DNA of 64,000 nt from Sporosarcina sp. PTS2304 (GTDB lineage: Bacteria > Bacillota > Bacilli > Bacillales_A > Planococcaceae). A program made the translations under genes and the position numbers. The notes beneath the pieces are model-generated. The model did not search any database. It was not told where the DNA came from and was given only the letters and a program-made list of their open reading frames with translations. Where the stretch lies: assembly GCF_003351785.1 (NCBI RefSeq), contig NZ_CP031230.1, positions 1,732,001 to 1,796,000 of the forward strand. The letters run 5' to 3'. Positions 17,821 to 26,499 of this stretch are shown here, one piece after another (positions within the stretch are counted from its first letter, which is position 1; every line of letters starts with the position of its first letter).

Positions 17821-19746
17821 TTACTTCTCCCAAACATTTCTCCCTTGGCGATCCAACCGCTTTCGGTCGTAGCCAGTGCGATCGTAACCTTCCGCATCAT
17901 AGCCCGCTTGTTCGTACCCTTCTTCATCAGTCAGTTTCCCTGTTATACTATGAATGCCTTGTACAGTAAAACCGTTACGATCCAAACCTTTCGTATCATA
18001 CTTTGTTCCATTCGCGTGTTTTCCTTCGCGATTGAAACCGCGCACGTCGTAACCGAAGCGATTGTAGCCTTGTCGGTTAAAACCATTTATGTCATAGCCT
18101 TGTTTATTGAAGCCTTCTGCATCATAGCCTTGGCGACTGTAGCCATTTCTGCCAAGACCTTGCCGATTATAACCGATTTTATTAAAACCTTCCCGATTAT
18201 ATCCTTCCTGATCGATGCCGAAACGATCGAAGCCGTCTTGATCATAGCCTTGACGATTATAGCCTTTAATATTATAGCCAGCTGCATTGAAACCATCTTC
18301 ATCGTACCCATAGCGATCGTAACCATATCGATCATAGCCCTCTTTATTAAAACCTCTTCTATTAAACCCTTCTTGATCATAGCCTGACGAATCATACAGT
18401 TTGTCGTTTACTAAACTACCGTCTTGTGTGAAGCCTCTTCTATCCACACCCCGTTTGTTAAAACCCGCTACATTATATCCTTCATGATCATAGCCCTGTT
18501 CATCGTACAAACTGCCATTCAAATGAATTCCGTTCCTATTAAAGCCATTTACATTATACCCTTTAGCATCATACTTCGTGCCGTTCGCGTGATTGCCTTC
18601 TCGACTAAAACCTTTTACATCACGCCCCGCCTTATCGTAACCTTCGCGATCATAGCCGTTGATGTCATAGCCTTGTTGATTGAAGCCTTCAGAATCATAG
18701 CCTTGCTGATTAAATCCGTTCCGACCAAAACCTTCCCGATTATAACCGAAGCGATTAAAGCCATCCTGATTATAGCCATCTTTGTCGATGCCCGCTCGGT
18801 TAAACCCATCTGCATCATATCCTTGCCGATCATAGCCCTGGATATTAAAACCGTTCGCTTTGTATCCTTCTTTATCATAACCATGTTTATCGTAGCCATT
18901 TTTGTCATATCCTTCTTTATTGAACCCTATTCGATTAAAACCGTTCGCGTCATAGCCGAAGCGATCATACGTAATTTCGCTAATGTGATTGCCTTCAGCA
19001 GTAAAACCATTTTTATCATAACCTTGTGCATTGAAACCCGTTTCGTCATGACCGTCTTGATCATAGCCTGATTCGTCATACAAACCACCCGTCCGGTGAA
19101 CTCCATGGAAATCAAAACCGCGCTTATCGTACATCGTGCCATTCGCATGTTTTCCTTCGCGTGAAAATCCACGCCGGTCGTAACCGAATTTCGTATACCC
19201 TTCCGAATTAAAACCATACAAATCATAGCCTTGTTTATTGAGGCCGTCCCGATTATAGCCTTGTCGGTTGTAGCCATTTTTATCAAAGCCTTCTCGGTCA
19301 TAGCCTTGTTTATTGAAACCGTCTCGCTTATAGCCCTGAATGTCGTAGCCTTCTTTATTGAATCCATTTTTATGATACCCTTGCCTGTTATATCCGTCTG
19401 CCTTATATCCATTTCGATCATATCCTTGCACATTATAGCCTTGCTTATTGTAGCCTTGTGCATCATAACCGTATCGATTATAGCCTTGTCGGTTAAAGCC
19501 GTTTTTATCAAAGCCTGTTGCTTTAAATCCATCTTCGTCGTAGCCTTGGTTATTATAACCGTTCTTATCAAATCCTCGCGCATCAAAGCCATACATATCA
19601 AAACCGCTCGAATTATAGCCTTGCGCGTTGTAGCCATGACGATTATATCCCGCTTTATTAAACCCCTGCCTATCGTAGCCTTCAGAATTATAGACCCGCT
19701 CATCCCGTTCAATTGGTTGCTCATTCAACTTGTCAAAGAAGTCCAT
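17821..19746 (-). CDS. Giant G[YF][DN]xx pentapeptide-repeat protein
   Basis: 641 residues almost wholly made of about 120 five-residue units of the form Gly-(Tyr/Phe)-(Asp/Asn)-x-x, for example GYNRQGYNRDGLNKQGYDLY. Three times the array is broken by a longer module containing HANGT(M/K)YD and GIH/GVH with a G(S/G)LYDE-like end, giving a higher-order period. The start MDFFDKLNEQPIERDERVY has GGAGGG upstream. No signal peptide or membrane segment is seen, so it should be cytoplasmic unless exported otherwise. Function unknown; the regular aromatic/acidic pattern suggests a beta-solenoid or a scaffold. Confidence 0.85.
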   Translation of the reverse strand: MDFFDKLNEQPIERDERVYNSEGYDRQGFNKAGYNRHGYNAQGYNSSGFDMYGFDARGFDKNGYNNQGYDEDGFKATGFDKNGFNRQGYNRYGYDAQGYNKQGYNVQGYDRNGYKADGYNRQGYHKNGFNKEGYDIQGYKRDGFNKQGYDREGFDKNGYNRQGYNRDGLNKQGYDLYGFNSEGYTKFGYDRRGFSREGKHANGTMYDKRGFDFHGVHRTGGLYDESGYDQDGHDETGFNAQGYDKNGFTAEGNHISEITYDRFGYDANGFNRIGFNKEGYDKNGYDKHGYDKEGYKANGFNIQGYDRQGYDADGFNRAGIDKDGYNQDGFNRFGYNREGFGRNGFNQQGYDSEGFNQQGYDINGYDREGYDKAGRDVKGFSREGNHANGTKYDAKGYNVNGFNRNGIHLNGSLYDEQGYDHEGYNVAGFNKRGVDRRGFTQDGSLVNDKLYDSSGYDQEGFNRRGFNKEGYDRYGYDRYGYDEDGFNAAGYNIKGYNRQGYDQDGFDRFGIDQEGYNREGFNKIGYNRQGLGRNGYSRQGYDAEGFNKQGYDINGFNRQGYNRFGYDVRGFNREGKHANGTKYDTKGLDRNGFTVQGIHSITGKLTDEEGYEQAGYDAEGYDRTGYDRKRLDRQGRNVWEK

Positions 19747-20008
19747 TGTTTCCCTCCGAAAAAATAATCTATCGATCGTTACCATTATGATTCTAGTCAA
19801 TCGCAATGTTTCCCTATCGTTCATTATATAACAACATGTAGCTTTATAGGGGCATTTTACAAATGTCTGTTCATTTCGACAAGTTTCAGCATAGATTATT
19901 TATCGGAATTTGCAGATTTTTTAAAATTTATGCTATGCTACTCAATGTGGTAGAGTGTCGTTGGAATGAAATATTTGATTTTTTCATCACAAACATTAGG
20001 AGGCAACA

Positions 20009-21373
20009 ATGAAAAAGAACTCAATATTCACTCTCATTTTGACACTATTATTCAGCTTATCCATCGCATCGACGGGATTGGCTGCGCAACCAGCGGAAGG
20101 TTTTGATCCTGACGACGGAATGTATGTAAAAGCGGAAACTGAACATTATTATAAAGGGCGTTACTCGAATGGACGTATCTTCGCAGAATATCTAGCAAAA
20201 GAACTCGCAGGTGATTACGACAACCTGACGAATTACGCAGTAGGTGGAGCATTTTCTGGCGTGCTTACTGGAAAAGAAGGTGCAGAAGATGAACGCTCGA
20301 ACTGGTCTACTTGGTTAACAGGCTGGGGTGGCGTGCAACAAACGGACACCTTTTTAAAAGAACATGACGGTAAAGCTGATCCTAAAGCGTTATACATTAT
20401 TAGCGTTGGAGGCAATGATGCGTATACGGTTGCTGATCTTGGAGACGAGCGGGCTGCTGAACTTTCCAGCGATGCAGCTTTGACTATGACGAAAAACCTC
20501 GTAGAAGCAGGAGCGAAAACAGTCTTATTGCCCAATCGTTTTAAAGATGAGCGCGCCGATTTGACAAGCTTCGAAGATATGAGAAACCAACAAGTCGTTG
20601 ACAAGATCAATACGTATGTAGCATCCGATGACGCACCACAGGATGTCCATGTGTTGTTTGGTAATCTACCGCAACTAAATGCCGATATAGAAGAACAAGG
20701 ATTCGAAGCTTATGGCTACAAAAGCATGGGGTTCTATTTAATTTCTGACTGGGTACCAGCCTATGGGTATGCGCTAGCTTCCGAAGATAATAGTGACCAG
20801 TTCCCGACGACTGAACAACAAGAAACACATGGCGGCTACGGAATCTATTCTACAGACAGTAAATATTACACACCGGAAACTGCAGATTTGGAACCGAATG
20901 ATTTTTATTTATACGATGAATACCATCCAAGTAATCGAACACATAAACACTTCGCTGCCTATTTACTCAACAAAGATATTGAAACAGAAGACGGCACATT
21001 CAAAAAAATTTACAACGGAGAAGCCAATCCATTTGCCAACGCACTTGCAGACGGTACCATTCCTAGTGAATACACAACAATCTATACTTTCGGTGACAGC
21101 AGCATCGATTCAGGTCGTGGACTCGAAGTGACAACAGCACTCGTCAACAACCGGACGAAAACAAATGACAACGTAACGGATGAATCTTCCTACGTCATTC
21201 AACCAGGAGATACGCTTTGGTCCATCGCTAAAAGGCATAGCGAGGAAAATGTAACGAATGCTCAAATCGCTGCTATCGTACAAGAAATTTTCCAAGCAAA
21301 CCAATCCATTGTACGTAATCCACATACAATCTATCCGAACCAAACTATCACACTTCCCTCTTCAACTCACTAA
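20009..21373 (+). CDS. Secreted SGNH/GDSL esterase with permuted block order and C-terminal LysM
   Basis: 454 residues with a signal peptide (MKKNSIFTLILTLLFSLSIA). The GDSL-hydrolase blocks occur in the order YYKGRYSNGRIFAEYLA and NYAVGGA (~residues 50-85), SVGGNDAY (~130), DEYHPSNRTHKHFAAYLL (catalytic Asp/His, ~310), and only then YTFGDSSIDSGRG (~365) carrying the nucleophile serine. In ordinary members the FGDS block is first, so this looks circularly permuted. A LysM peptidoglycan-binding domain (YVIQPGDTLWSIAKRHSE) closes the protein, placing it in the cell wall. Preceded by AGGAGG. Confidence 0.88.
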   Translation: MKKNSIFTLILTLLFSLSIASTGLAAQPAEGFDPDDGMYVKAETEHYYKGRYSNGRIFAEYLAKELAGDYDNLTNYAVGGAFSGVLTGKEGAEDERSNWSTWLTGWGGVQQTDTFLKEHDGKADPKALYIISVGGNDAYTVADLGDERAAELSSDAALTMTKNLVEAGAKTVLLPNRFKDERADLTSFEDMRNQQVVDKINTYVASDDAPQDVHVLFGNLPQLNADIEEQGFEAYGYKSMGFYLISDWVPAYGYALASEDNSDQFPTTEQQETHGGYGIYSTDSKYYTPETADLEPNDFYLYDEYHPSNRTHKHFAAYLLNKDIETEDGTFKKIYNGEANPFANALADGTIPSEYTTIYTFGDSSIDSGRGLEVTTALVNNRTKTNDNVTDESSYVIQPGDTLWSIAKRHSEENVTNAQIAAIVQEIFQANQSIVRNPHTIYPNQTITLPSSTH

Positions 21374-21422
21374 ACGCGTAAAACAGACTCTACCGCATAT
21401 ACATTCCAACGAGTTTCACGCA

Positions 21423-21462
21423 AAAAACGATCAATCAAGGACTCCCTTGAATGATCGTTTTT
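21423..21462 (+). terminator. Bidirectional terminator
   Basis: AAAAACGATCA...TGATCGTTTTT with an inner TCAAGG/CCTTGA stem. It lies between the esterase and the convergent subtilase gene. Confidence 0.9.
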
Positions 21463-21467
21463 AATAC

Positions 21468-22934
21468 TTATTGTTGAATCGTAAACTCCATCTTCACGTT
21501 CTCTTTCAACTTCGTTCCGTCTTCACTTCTCACATCTTCAATCCACAGCGTATACGTTTCGCCGCGTTGGTAAGGTTCCCATGTATGGACTTGAACGATC
21601 GTATATTCCATCTGATTGCTTTCAACTAACATAGGAAACACATCATGACGATACCCTAAGCTATCTGTCACGTAAAAATTCTCTTCAATCACGCTCTCTG
21701 AATCTACCGGGCGGTTATACGTAATGCTCCATACTTTCTCATCCGACACATTCTGCTTTGCAGGCCAAATCTTGTAATGACCGAGATCTCCTTGTATTAA
21801 CCCTTGACCGTAATATGGATCCCATCCTTTGACACCAAGATCCTTCGTATTATTCTTCAGCGCATTACGTAATTGCGTGCTCGAATAGTTCGGATACTTC
21901 TCCTTCATCAATGCGAGCATTCCAGAAACGTGAGGTGCAGCCATCGACGTTCCACTCATAATTTCGTATGTGCCGTCCTTCAATGTACTATAAATCGCTT
22001 CGCCTGGCGCCGACACTTCCGCTTCCGCTCCAAATGAAGAGAATTCCGATACCCAGTTACTCGCATCAGTGGCACCTACCGCAATCACTTCGGGATACTT
22101 CCCTGGATAGGTTACCGTATTCGGTCGGTTGTCTGTACCCGAATTTCCAGTAATTCCGACAAGCAGCAATCCTTTATTGTGCGCGACTTTGAGCACTTCA
22201 TGAAGCCCATAATCATCATAATAATTATACGTATACAAACTCATATTCAAAATGTCCATATCGTTCGCAATGGACCATTCAATGCCTTTAATGACATTCG
22301 ACGTGATAAACGAATTGTCGCTGTCGAGCACTTTCACCGCATACAACTCCGCGTCAGGTGCCACGCCAACCACACCGACCGAATTATCTTTCGCTCCAAT
22401 AATTCCCGCCACGTGCGTCCCATGATCGTGATCATCTGCATAGGACTGCGTATACGGCACATATGAAATCCCTCCACTTACCGTCAAGTCCTCATGATTT
22501 AGTGCAATGCCTGTATCCAGCACAGCCACTTTCACCCCTTTGCCAGTATAGCCCCGCTGCCACATTTGAGGCGCTTGTACTCGCTGAACTCCCCATGGCA
22601 TATACTGATCAGCACTTTTCACCAGCCTCTCCATAGGCGACCGAATCGGTAACACCACTTGCGCTTTGCTATCCAATTCCACATGCATCACACTTGCATC
22701 CGAACGAATTGCCTCAATTTCTTCGGCAGACGCGTTCACGAGCAAGGCGGGAATGTACGTATAAGCGTGTTGCACTTCTCCACCTAATTCTGTAATACGC
22801 TTTGCATTTACTTGCTCTGCATCGGCATAGTAGACGATATACTTATCTGTAATTTCTTCTGCTTTTGTTTCCGAGGAGAAGCCACCAAACACTATTAGGC
22901 TACTCGCAATGAATAAAACAATAAGCTTTTTCAT
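21468..22934 (-). CDS. Secreted subtilisin-like serine protease (S8)
   Basis: 488 residues: signal peptide (MKKLIVLFIASSLIVFGGFS), an I9 inhibitor propeptide (DKYIVYYADAEQVNAKRI to about residue 90), then the catalytic domain with Asp in VAVLDTGIALNHEDL, His in DHGTHVAGIIGA and Ser in SGTSMAAPHVSGM. About 100 C-terminal residues form an Ig-like module (VWSITYNRPVDSESVIEENF). ATG 22934 has GGAGG 7 bases upstream. A typical extracellular nutrient-scavenging protease, convergent with the esterase gene. Confidence 0.94.
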   Translation of the reverse strand: MKKLIVLFIASSLIVFGGFSSETKAEEITDKYIVYYADAEQVNAKRITELGGEVQHAYTYIPALLVNASAEEIEAIRSDASVMHVELDSKAQVVLPIRSPMERLVKSADQYMPWGVQRVQAPQMWQRGYTGKGVKVAVLDTGIALNHEDLTVSGGISYVPYTQSYADDHDHGTHVAGIIGAKDNSVGVVGVAPDAELYAVKVLDSDNSFITSNVIKGIEWSIANDMDILNMSLYTYNYYDDYGLHEVLKVAHNKGLLLVGITGNSGTDNRPNTVTYPGKYPEVIAVGATDASNWVSEFSSFGAEAEVSAPGEAIYSTLKDGTYEIMSGTSMAAPHVSGMLALMKEKYPNYSSTQLRNALKNNTKDLGVKGWDPYYGQGLIQGDLGHYKIWPAKQNVSDEKVWSITYNRPVDSESVIEENFYVTDSLGYRHDVFPMLVESNQMEYTIVQVHTWEPYQRGETYTLWIEDVRSEDGTKLKENVKMEFTIQQ

Positions 22935-23046
22935 ATACACACCTCCGACTGAATTTTCTGTTAACTATATCATAACAGGTATGCTCCAGCAGAACTAGGA
23001 AGAAAGGATAGATTAGTAGAGTGTTTTAATGGAAATGGCTGCTCCA

Positions 23047-23271
23047 TTAGACTATAAACACGTGGTCTCTATGCCACTTCACATATACTTGTCGCTCGTC
23101 TATCGTATGTATATTCATAGATTCAATGACGTTCAAAAATATTCGATCCGTAGCAGACAACAGAGAAGAAATAATTATTGCACCCGTTGGATCGAATGTT
23201 AAAAAACTTTTATCAAATAAAAGATCATCGTTTAGATAAAGTAACTTCCTGCACTTCGAACGATTCAGCAT
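23047..23271 (-). CDS. Small hypothetical protein
   Basis: Unrecognised 74-residue frame, MLNRSKCRKLLYLNDDLLFD to the C-terminus KWHRDHVFIV. ATG 23271 has AGGGGA 7 bases upstream, better than ATG 23307, which has none. It is soluble with no recognised motif and lies 77 bases downstream of the ankyrin gene end. It could be real or fortuitous. Confidence 0.45.
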   Translation of the reverse strand: MLNRSKCRKLLYLNDDLLFDKSFLTFDPTGAIIISSLLSATDRIFLNVIESMNIHTIDERQVYVKWHRDHVFIV

Positions 23272-23348
23272 AATGCATTCCCCTACCCTTAGAAACGTAC
23301 TAGCCATGCTTTATGCAACAAAGCATTAAATTTACTATGTGATCCACT

Positions 23349-23773
23349 CTACCGCTTCACATAATTACATCCACAAGAACCACATTCACAAAGAATCCAC
23401 TTGCAACGTCCACAAATTCTTCCATGCAAATCGTCTATTCCTTTACCGCATCCATGACAATTCGTTATGCGGTAGTCTTTTTTCACTTTGTTTATAGGGT
23501 ATAGATTGAGCGCGTCCATACTAATTATTTTCAAAAAGTACAATCTATACATAAGTTGCTTATTCGCTTCAAATACTTGATAATTCGTGTCTAATGATCT
23601 GACGAATTCTAATGCTTCTACTGTGTCTAGCGAAATCGGTGATCCGGTCGTGTGTTCGAGTAATACACGCACAACGTCTAAATTTCTTTTTTTCAAATGA
23701 AGAAACAGTATAGATTCTTCTTTTTGATTTTTAACATGTACATCTGCCCCATAGCTAACTAATAGCTCAACAA
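23349..23773 (-). pseudogene. 3' part of ankyrin-repeat gene cut by the transposon
   Basis: Minus-strand coding from 23768 reads ELLVSYGADVHVKNQKEESI (ankyrin repeat), then a C-terminal region with a Cys-rich zinc-ribbon-like end (CHGCGKGIDDL, CGRCKWILCECGSCGC). There is no start; the frame enters from the transposon junction. Joined after the duplication to the other half at 41760-42896, it gives one uninterrupted frame of about 518 residues with no base lost. Bases 23769-23773 (AACAA) are the target-site duplication. Confidence 0.92.
23769..23773. repeat. Target-site duplication, left copy (AACAA)
   Basis: AACAA immediately outside the left 38-bp terminal repeat; the identical 5 bases lie immediately outside the right terminal repeat at 41760-41764. 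Tn3-family elements make 5-bp duplications. Confidence 0.9.
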
Positions 23774-23811
23774 GGGGTAGCGTCAGGAAAATGCGGATTT
23801 ACAACGTTAAG
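23774..23811. repeat. Left outer 38-bp terminal inverted repeat
   Basis: Begins GGGGTAGCGTCAGGAAAATG and ends GCGGATTTACAACGTTAAG, the Tn1546-type end. Confidence 0.95.
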
Positions 23812-23900
23812 GAAAGTACAATATAAGAAGTCCATTTTCTCGGTAGTAAATTGAGAAAATGGACTTTCTTGTTTCTACAAGATAAATAAAATAAGGAAAG

Positions 23901-23951
23901 TTGACAACTACTACACAGTGTAGTAGTATTCTGTTTACTACATCGTGTAGT
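23901..23951 (+). promoter_or_regulatory. Promoter with two BlaI/MecI-type operators
   Basis: TTGACA (23901-23906), 17-base spacer, TAGTAT (23924-23929). The palindrome ACTACTACAC-A-GTGTAGTAGT (23907-23927) fills the spacer and touches the -10. A second one, ACTACA-TCG-TGTAGT, lies at 23937-23951. Both have the TACA/TGTA halves recognised by BlaI/MecI repressors, so the downstream pair should repress itself. No other copy was noticed in the element. Confidence 0.85.
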
Positions 23952-23996
23952 TAGAGGTGTTATGGACGCATAACATTAATGAAAGAGGTGTACACC

Positions 23997-24371
23997 ATGC
24001 AATTTTTGCAAAAAATATCTGAGACAGAAATGGAACTTATGGAAGTAATTTGGGATTGTGAACATCAAATCACTTCAAACGAATTGTTGCATATTTTTGC
24101 TCAAAGGGGTAAGGAGTGGAAACCGCAGACGATCTCCACTTTTTTATCTAGGTTAGTAGAAAAGAAATTCTTAATCGCGACAAAACAGGGACGAAGTAAC
24201 ACGTATCTTCCCCGTATTTCACAGGAAGACTATGCGCTATGGGAAACAGAGAGTGTATTAGATAAAATTTACCAAGGTTCGGTGAAAAATATGATTACGG
24301 CATTATATGATGGTGAAAAACTATCTGATGATGACATTGCTGAGCTAAAACAATGGTTTTCTGAAAGGTAG
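23997..24371 (+). CDS. BlaI/MecI/CopY-family transcriptional repressor
   Basis: 124 residues, the usual length of this family. A winged-helix N-terminus (SETEMELMEVIWDCEHQITS, then QTISTFLSRLVEKKFL) and a C-terminal dimerisation segment ending SDDDIAELKQWFSER are visible. Start at ATG 23997 after GAAAGAGGTG. It presumably binds the two palindromes upstream and is cleaved on signal from the M56 protease encoded 12 bases downstream. It is transposon cargo. Confidence 0.92.
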   Translation: MQFLQKISETEMELMEVIWDCEHQITSNELLHIFAQRGKEWKPQTISTFLSRLVEKKFLIATKQGRSNTYLPRISQEDYALWETESVLDKIYQGSVKNMITALYDGEKLSDDDIAELKQWFSER

Positions 24372-24383
24372 GTACAAATTCAG

Positions 24384-25682
24384 ATGAATCTTATGCTTGA
24401 ATTTATTGTCGTACTTACAGTTGCAGGTAGCACTGTCGTAATATTTGTATTGTTGTTACAGCTTATTTCACCCCATTTATTTTCTGCCAAATGGCGTTAC
24501 GCAATTGGAAATATGGCTATGTGGTTCTATGTAATTCCCGTAGCAATTATAGTTAGATGGGTCAACCAGTTCTTAGCTATTAATCAAGGTGACGATGTAC
24601 TCACTCTTACAAAAAATATGTCTATCCAAGGTACACATATCGTAAACCCGATAGAGATGATTTCAAAGCAAAGCATTCCAACAGAAGTAGCTTGGATATT
24701 ATTAATCCTATGGGCTATGGGGGCTCTAACCTATGCTATTTGGCAAACGTATTGTTATTACAAGTTTATAAGAAAAATAAAAGAAACTACAACCCCCATT
24801 TTAAAGGACAGTGAGGTAACTAAGAAGCTTGCCTCCTTGAAACAGTTGCTTGGGATAAATGGAAATGTAAAACTTGCCTATAGCCCTGTTGTCAAAAGTC
24901 CTGTTCTTATCGGATTACTGAGACCAACGATACTACTTCCGATGGATGATAAAGTAGATATGGATTTGGGCATGGTCATTCACCATGAACTGGTTCACCT
25001 AAAGCGCAAAGATTTATGGATAAGAATGCTTGTATTGGTAGTCAGTACGTTACACTGGTTCAATCCTTTCGCTCATTTCTTACGCAAGGATATTAACATG
25101 TGGAGCGAGTTATCATGCGATGAAGAAGTCGTAAAAGAAATGTCTTATACCGAACGAAAAACGTACGGCCAAACTATTCTAAACGTTATGATAGGTGCTA
25201 AGGGATTACCAGTAAAGTTCTGTGCTTCATTATCTGGAGATGGAAAACAATTGAAAAGGAGATTAATGATGATGTTAAATGTTAAGAAACCCAATAAAAA
25301 AACTATGTTTATGACAGCTGTATTGATTCTAGCTATTGGTGTTATTGGTACTTCTACGGCTGTATGGGCCGCAAATAATACACCCGAGGTAGAAAACTTT
25401 CCAAATGAGCCAATTGCTAGCGATGCAAAGGGGGGTTCGATTATTGATGATGGAAACGCCTATGATTATACTTTTGAAGCATTAACTTCTGAACAACAAA
25501 AGTATGTCACAAAGGAAATGGCTCAATATTATCTGGACGAACAAGGAAATGTTGTTCACTTCACGGATTTAAATACAGGCAATATCCCTTTCGAGTCTTT
25601 AACTGCTAAACAGCAACAGCAGGCAACGAAGGAAATTGGTCATTACTCATTTATGAAAGTGAATGAAATGATTAACAAATAA
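24384..25682 (+). CDS. BlaR1/MecR1-type M56 metallopeptidase lacking a penicillin-sensor domain
   Basis: 432 residues. Several membrane segments in the first ~130 residues, then the zinc protease motif HHELVHLKRKDLW (HExxH, about residue 205) and LSCDEEVVKEMSYTERKTYG, then a last membrane segment (TAVLILAIGVIGTSTAVWA, ~315). BlaR1/MecR1 carry a ~250-residue penicillin-binding sensor outside; here only ~100 residues follow, with two similar motifs (YTFEALTSEQQKYVTKEM, PFESLTAKQQQQATKEI). The signal it senses is therefore probably not a beta-lactam bound by a PBP fold. Partner of the repressor upstream. Confidence 0.88.
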   Translation: MNLMLEFIVVLTVAGSTVVIFVLLLQLISPHLFSAKWRYAIGNMAMWFYVIPVAIIVRWVNQFLAINQGDDVLTLTKNMSIQGTHIVNPIEMISKQSIPTEVAWILLILWAMGALTYAIWQTYCYYKFIRKIKETTTPILKDSEVTKKLASLKQLLGINGNVKLAYSPVVKSPVLIGLLRPTILLPMDDKVDMDLGMVIHHELVHLKRKDLWIRMLVLVVSTLHWFNPFAHFLRKDINMWSELSCDEEVVKEMSYTERKTYGQTILNVMIGAKGLPVKFCASLSGDGKQLKRRLMMMLNVKKPNKKTMFMTAVLILAIGVIGTSTAVWAANNTPEVENFPNEPIASDAKGGSIIDDGNAYDYTFEALTSEQQKYVTKEMAQYYLDEQGNVVHFTDLNTGNIPFESLTAKQQQQATKEIGHYSFMKVNEMINK

Positions 25683-25776
25683 AATAGAGAAATGACACGG
25701 TTACTTCAAATTTTTTAATCTTGTAAAATGCTTATTTAATCAAATCCAATTAACACTTTAATTGAACAAAGAAGGA

Positions 25777-26352
25777 CTATTTGTTCCCTTCTGATAGCCT
25801 TCTATATAATGAAGCTCTAGATACATTTGTAATTTCACAAATTTGATTTACAGTCATACCTCCTTCTTTATATAGCTTTACTGCATAATTCATACCAGCG
25901 TGATTTTTATGATATTTTTTTAATCGACCTTTAAACTTTCCTTCTTTCTTGGCCAGCTCTATCCCTTCACGTTGTCGCATACGGATAAGGTCTCGCTCTA
26001 ATTGGTTAACACCAGCCATTACTGTAATTAAGAATTGGCTGTATGGATTATCTTCTGACAAATCTAGCCATGAATCCTTGATTGATTTTAAGCTTGCTTT
26101 TTTACTTCGTATTAAATCAATCAATTCAAATAAATCCTGCGTACTTCGAGTGATACGAGTCAAGTCTATAACATAAATAATGTCACTTTCCTGTAAATCC
26201 TCTAACATTTTTTGAAGTTGCTCACGATCCTTTGTTGCTCCAGAAACTTTTTCTTCGTATATAATATCCATTCCGATTTCGTTCAGTTGCTGAAATTGCC
26301 TTGAAGGATTTTGGCTAGTTGAGCTGACACGTATATAACCGATTTTCCGCAA
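25777..26352 (-). CDS. tnpR: Serine resolvase, Tn1546 type
   Basis: 191 residues from TTG 26352 (GAGGTG upstream). The catalytic serine lies in IGYIRVSSTSQNPSRQ, followed by EEKVSGATKDREQL, DLTRITRSTQDLFELI and a C-terminal helix-turn-helix (GGMTVNQICEITNVSRASLY). It resolves cointegrates formed during replicative transposition. It reads as nearly the same protein as the Tn1546 resolvase. Divergent from tnpA. Confidence 0.95.
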   Translation of the reverse strand: MRKIGYIRVSSTSQNPSRQFQQLNEIGMDIIYEEKVSGATKDREQLQKMLEDLQESDIIYVIDLTRITRSTQDLFELIDLIRSKKASLKSIKDSWLDLSEDNPYSQFLITVMAGVNQLERDLIRMRQREGIELAKKEGKFKGRLKKYHKNHAGMNYAVKLYKEGGMTVNQICEITNVSRASLYRRLSEGNK

Positions 26353-26499
26353 AATATCACCTCGCTTTTGGGACAAGTCTTATGAGACACTCTTAACTAT
26401 GATTTTATCAGCCTACTACAATTGTATCAATAGAGTACACTCTATTGATATAGAATTAAACTAATTAACTGAATAATTACAGAAATGAGATGATACTTT
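26353..26499. other. tnpR-tnpA intergenic region, expected res site
   Basis: 147 bases between divergent tnpR and tnpA. In Tn3-family elements this region holds the resolution site and both promoters. Inverted matches such as GAGTACACTC and the AT-rich core are visible, but I did not assign subsites. Confidence 0.55.

Noticed and set aside
17788..19767. Long hydrophobic plus-strand frames (178-215 residues) opposite the pentapeptide-repeat gene
   Set aside because: They are antisense shadows of the repeated codons of the minus-strand gene, with no ribosome sites of their own.
23901..25682. Beta-lactamase resistance operon
   Set aside because: No beta-lactamase or PBP2a gene lies near the regulator pair, and the sensor lacks the penicillin-binding domain.
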